Part shown: in pieces, positions 33,692 through 36,263 of the stretch | Layout: each line of letters starts with the position of its first letter | Position numbering within the stretch: position 1 is the stretch's first letter | Source: an uncultured Pelagibacteraceae bacterium | Lineage (GTDB): Bacteria > Pseudomonadota > Alphaproteobacteria > Pelagibacterales > Pelagibacteraceae | Assembly: GCA_902552755.1 (NCBI GenBank) | Contig: CACDHV010000009.1 | Coordinates: 1 to 36,263, forward strand | DNA: 36,263 nt | Direction of reading: 5' to 3' | Position numbers and translations under genes: made by a program | Notes under the pieces: model-generated | Told to the model about the DNA's origin: nothing | The model's database searches: none | What the model saw: only the letters and a program-made list of their open reading frames with translations

Positions 33692-34585
33692 TTATATACT
33701 CTGAATTTTTTTATCTCCTGCCTTTTTTACAAAATAAATTCCTAAGACAACAGCACATAGGGCAATTAAAATTTTAGATGTTACTAATTCGTTTAGGAAA
33801 ATAAATCCTAAAATAACACCAAAAATCGGTATTAGATAAGCTACCTGACTTTGGAAAACTAAGCCATTTTTCTTTAAAATCATAAATCTTAATAACCATG
33901 CAATTCCAGTTGGAAAAATACCAAGATAAATCAAAGATAATGTAGAATCTAATGATGGATTTAAATTCCATGGTTGCTCAATTATTAGTGATATTGGACA
34001 AGCAATTATAGCTCCCCAAATAAGAATTGATGCAGTTACATTTTCATTTTTTTTATTACTAATTTTTAATGTCAAAATTCCTCCAATTACATAAAAAGTG
34101 GATCCCAATAGAATCATAAGAGCAGAAAATAAATTTTCATTATTTATAAGTAAATTTTCTGAGAATAAATAAACAATTCCTGAAAAACCTAATACTATTC
34201 CAAATATTTTTATTATGTTAATTTTTTCTCCTTCTGAAAAGAAATGTGCAAGTATTGTTGCACTTATAGGTGTAGTTGACATTAAAATTGCTGCTAAGTT
34301 ACTTTGAACTTTCTGAACCCCGTATGCTATTAGGAAAAAAGGTATAACTAAATTAATAATACCAATTGCTGCAAACCATTTCCAATCTTTAGAAAACGCT
34401 TCAATTTTTATTTTTTTAAAATAACAAAGTAATAATAATGGTATCATACCAAAAAAAATTCTTAAAAAAGCTATGGTTATTGGTCCGTAAGAATATGTTG
34501 CAATTTTAATGTTGAAAAAAGCTGAAGCCCAAAGTAAGGCTAAAAAAGTAAGAATTAAATAATCAGTAGCGTTTGGAGATTTCAT
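33692..34585 (-). CDS. EamA/DMT-family transporter
   Basis: A 297-residue protein with about ten membrane helices and two EamA repeats. The first starts LLWASAFFNIKIA and includes AFLRIFFGMIPLLLL; the second includes GIFPTGIAWLLRFMILKK. Short charged C-terminus (KKAGDKKIQSI). It overlaps the YbaK gene by 4 bp (ATGA), so both are one transcript. It shows no obvious link to the catabolic genes and only weak likeness to the EamA protein at 516-1400. The substrate is unknown. It ends 12 bp from the convergent IolG gene. Confidence 0.88.
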   Translation of the reverse strand: MKSPNATDYLILTFLALLWASAFFNIKIATYSYGPITIAFLRIFFGMIPLLLLCYFKKIKIEAFSKDWKWFAAIGIINLVIPFFLIAYGVQKVQSNLAAILMSTTPISATILAHFFSEGEKINIIKIFGIVLGFSGIVYLFSENLLINNENLFSALMILLGSTFYVIGGILTLKISNKKNENVTASILIWGAIIACPISLIIEQPWNLNPSLDSTLSLIYLGIFPTGIAWLLRFMILKKNGLVFQSQVAYLIPIFGVILGFIFLNELVTSKILIALCAVVLGIYFVKKAGDKKIQSI

Positions 34586-35061
34586 TCAATTATATCTTCT
34601 ATTGATCCATTTGTTATTTTAATAAGATCATCAAAATTAATTTTAAAAATACAGTTTGGATGTCCTGCAGCTGCAAATAAATCTTTAAATCTGTTCAAAG
34701 AACTATCAACTAATATCTGCAAGCTATTAGTGTGTCCTATTGGAGATACTCCTCCAATTGTATATCCAGTTTGTTCTTTCACATCATTAGGTGATGCCAT
34801 ACTTAAATCTTTACTATTAAAAAACTTTTTTAATTTGTTTAATGAACATCTTTTGTCACCAGAGACTAAACATAAAAAATAATTATCGCCATTTTTAAAA
34901 AGTAAGCTTTTTACAATTGCGCCTACTTCACAATTTAAAGATTTTGCTGCATCAACTGCTGTTCTAGCTGTATTTTCTAATTCTGTGACTGATAAAGTCT
35001 CATCGAATTCTTTTAATGCTTTTTCAGCTCTTTTAACTGGTTCTTTATTTAATAAACTCAT
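34582..35061 (-). CDS. YbaK/EbsC-family aminoacyl-tRNA deacylase-like protein
   Basis: A 159-residue protein of the YbaK/ProX editing superfamily, which hydrolyses mischarged tRNAs such as Cys- or Ala-tRNA(Pro). The conserved lysine is Lys51 (GAIVKSLLF) and the family GGVSPIGH motif is at 103-110. CLVSGDKRCSLNKL and FAAAGHPNCIF are also typical. Size is normal for a stand-alone member. It heads a two-gene minus-strand transcript with the EamA gene and lies opposite glnA. This looks like core genome rather than part of the catabolic cluster. Confidence 0.9.
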   Translation of the reverse strand: MSLLNKEPVKRAEKALKEFDETLSVTELENTARTAVDAAKSLNCEVGAIVKSLLFKNGDNYFLCLVSGDKRCSLNKLKKFFNSKDLSMASPNDVKEQTGYTIGGVSPIGHTNSLQILVDSSLNRFKDLFAAAGHPNCIFKINFDDLIKITNGSIEDIIE

Positions 35062-35080
35062 TATTGCAACTTAGGATTGA

Positions 35081-35110
35081 TTGAAAATTCTAATTTTTTA
35101 AGGTTAATAT
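35081..35110 (+). promoter_or_regulatory. Candidate promoter of glnA
   Basis: TTGAAA (35081-35086), 18 bases, TAATAT (35105-35110) on the plus strand, giving a leader of about 85 bases. It lies in the 141-bp divergent spacer 35062-35202, which must also serve the ybaK-like gene. No NtrC-type site is visible. Confidence 0.35.
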
Positions 35111-35159
35111 ACATGTAAAAAAAGCATAAGTGATATCTATTTAATAGGCATTATTTATC

Positions 35160-35180
35160 TTTTCTTAACTGATAAGAAAA
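35160..35180 (+). promoter_or_regulatory. Inverted repeat in the glnA leader
   Basis: TTTTCTTA / TAAGAAAA with a 5-base loop (35160-35167 with 35173-35180), 22 bp before the glnA ATG. It could be a regulator site or a weak RNA hairpin. It is not followed by a U-run, so it is not a terminator. Confidence 0.4.
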
Positions 35181-35202
35181 TTAAAAAATTATAGGAGATA
35201 AT

Positions 35203-36263
35203 ATGAGCGCTAAGGACGTACTAAAATTAATGAAGTCTAAGAATATTGAATTTGTGGATCTTAGATTCACAGACCCAAGAGGAAAACTTCAACACTTAAC
35301 GATGGATACAACTATCGTAGATGAGGGAATGCTAAATGATGGTGTATTTTTTGATGGATCGTCAATTGCAGGATGGAAAGCAATTAATGAGTCTGACATG
35401 ATATTAAAGCCTGATTTAAGTAGAAAAGTAATTGATCCTTATACATCTCATAATACTTTAATTTTATTTTGTGACATTTTAGATGCAGTTAAGAAAGATC
35501 CCTATGAAAGAGATCCAAGAGGAATTGCAAAAAAAGCTGAAGCATATTTAAAGAAAACAGGAATTGGTGATACAGCTTACTTTGGTCCAGAGCCTGAATT
35601 TTTTGTTTTTGATGACGTCAGAATTAAAAACGATATGAATGAAACAAGTTTTTCAATTGATAGTTCAGAAGGTCCTTATAATTCTGGAAAGTCTTATGAT
35701 AATGGAAACATGGGTCATAGACCTGGTGTAAAAGGAGGTTATTTTCCAGTACCGCCAGTAGATAGTGCTCAAGATATGAGAGGTGAATATCTAAAGGGAC
35801 TAAGAGATGTTGGAATTACCGTGGAGAAACATCACCATGAAGTTGCTCCTAGTCAACATGAACTTGGAATGTTATTTGGAACCTTGGTTAATCAAGCAGA
35901 CAACGTCCAACTTTACAAATACGTAGTTCAAATGGTTTCTCACTCTTTTGGTAAAACTGCAACTTTTATGCCTAAGCCAGTTAAAGGAGATAATGGTTCA
36001 GGAATGCACACTCACCAATCAATTTGGAAAGGGAAAACTCCTGTATTTTCTGGAAACAAATATGCTGGATTATCTCAAACTGCTTTATATTATATTGGTG
36101 GAGTATTAAAACATGCAAAAGCAATTAATGCATTTGCTAATGCTACTACAAATAGTTATAAGAGATTAATACCAGGTTTTGAGGCTCCAGTTCTACTTGC
36201 ATACTCTGCCAGAAATAGATCGGCTTCATGCAGAATTCCAATCACATTAAGTAAAAAGGGTGC
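35203..36263 (+). CDS. glnA: Glutamine synthetase type I (3' truncated)
   Basis: The first 353 codons of GlnA, which makes glutamine from glutamate, ammonia and ATP in the cytoplasm as a dodecamer. I translated it directly; the stop lies beyond the window. Landmarks are FFDGSSIAGW (49-58) with latch Asp51, GPEPEFF with Glu130 and Glu132, NGSGMHTHQS (264-273) with His269 and His271, and ARNRSASCRIP near the window edge. These positions match E. coli GlnA numbering closely. The adenylylated tyrosine (397 in E. coli) is outside the window. A good Shine-Dalgarno AGGAGA (35193-35198) supports the start. Confidence 0.97.
   Translation, partial: MSAKDVLKLMKSKNIEFVDLRFTDPRGKLQHLTMDTTIVDEGMLNDGVFFDGSSIAGWKAINESDMILKPDLSRKVIDPYTSHNTLILFCDILDAVKKDPYERDPRGIAKKAEAYLKKTGIGDTAYFGPEPEFFVFDDVRIKNDMNETSFSIDSSEGPYNSGKSYDNGNMGHRPGVKGGYFPVPPVDSAQDMRGEYLKGLRDVGITVEKHHHEVAPSQHELGMLFGTLVNQADNVQLYKYVVQMVSHSFGKTATFMPKPVKGDNGSGMHTHQSIWKGKTPVFSGNKYAGLSQTALYYIGGVLKHAKAINAFANATTNSYKRLIPGFEAPVLLAYSARNRSASCRIPITLSKKG

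Noticed and set aside
1..36263. Mobile elements, CRISPR arrays, tRNA or rRNA genes, prophage
   Set aside because: I saw no transposase or integrase, no spaced repeats and no tRNA-like cloverleaf. The catabolic genes share the window's A/T-rich composition, so recent transfer is not evident.

Overview
The window is AT-rich and gene-dense: 37 protein genes, almost no intergenic space, no RNA genes and no mobile elements. Low G+C, tiny spacers, tail-overlapping convergent genes and many solute-binding-protein transporters suggest a streamlined marine alphaproteobacterium, possibly Pelagibacterales (SAR11) or a relative. That assignment is inferred from style and gene content; no rRNA marker is present.

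Almost everything concerns uptake and oxidation of sugars, sugar acids and cyclitols. Left end: the C-terminal part of a UxaA-type sugar-acid dehydratase and an EamA exporter (+ strand). Then a long minus-strand run (1393-12140): a Gfo/Idh/MocA dehydrogenase, an SDR, a GtsA-like glucose/mannose ABC transporter, a Mak-like ROK sugar kinase, a second SDR and a tripartite tricarboxylate-type transporter (TctA, TctB, TctC). Divergent from it are a PdxA-like dehydrogenase and an L-rhamnonate-dehydratase-like enolase-superfamily enzyme. A second minus-strand operon (14385-22706) reads, in transcription order, IolD, a Gfo dehydrogenase, a 2-hydroxyacid dehydrogenase, an Rbs/Frc-type ABC transporter (ATPase, permease, binding protein), a FucU-type mutarotase and a ribokinase.

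From 22762 to 30607 lies the least conventional part: an aldehyde dehydrogenase and HpaI-type aldolase (+); a PanB-like protein without the PanB metal ligands and a homologue of the human protein C11orf54 (DUF1907) (-); then a PanE-like reductase lacking two substrate-binding Asn, two different Fe(II)/2-oxoglutarate oxygenases and a PGDH-like dehydrogenase (+). After this come IolE (-), a Gfo dehydrogenase and IolG (+), an EamA transporter and a YbaK protein (-), and the 5' part of glnA (+), cut by the window edge.

Together IolG, IolE and IolD give the first three steps of inositol breakdown, but IolB, IolC and IolJ are not in the window. Eleven of the 37 genes are NAD(P)-type dehydrogenases. 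The aldolases, oxygenases and repurposed Pan-like enzymes may form an undescribed side route.

Regulation has a repeated theme. All three binding-protein genes carry strong Shine-Dalgarno sequences, and each is followed at once by an intrinsic terminator inside its operon. I found no comparable terminator at any operon end. A perfect 14-bp palindrome sits at the predicted transcription start of the glucose-type binding-protein gene.
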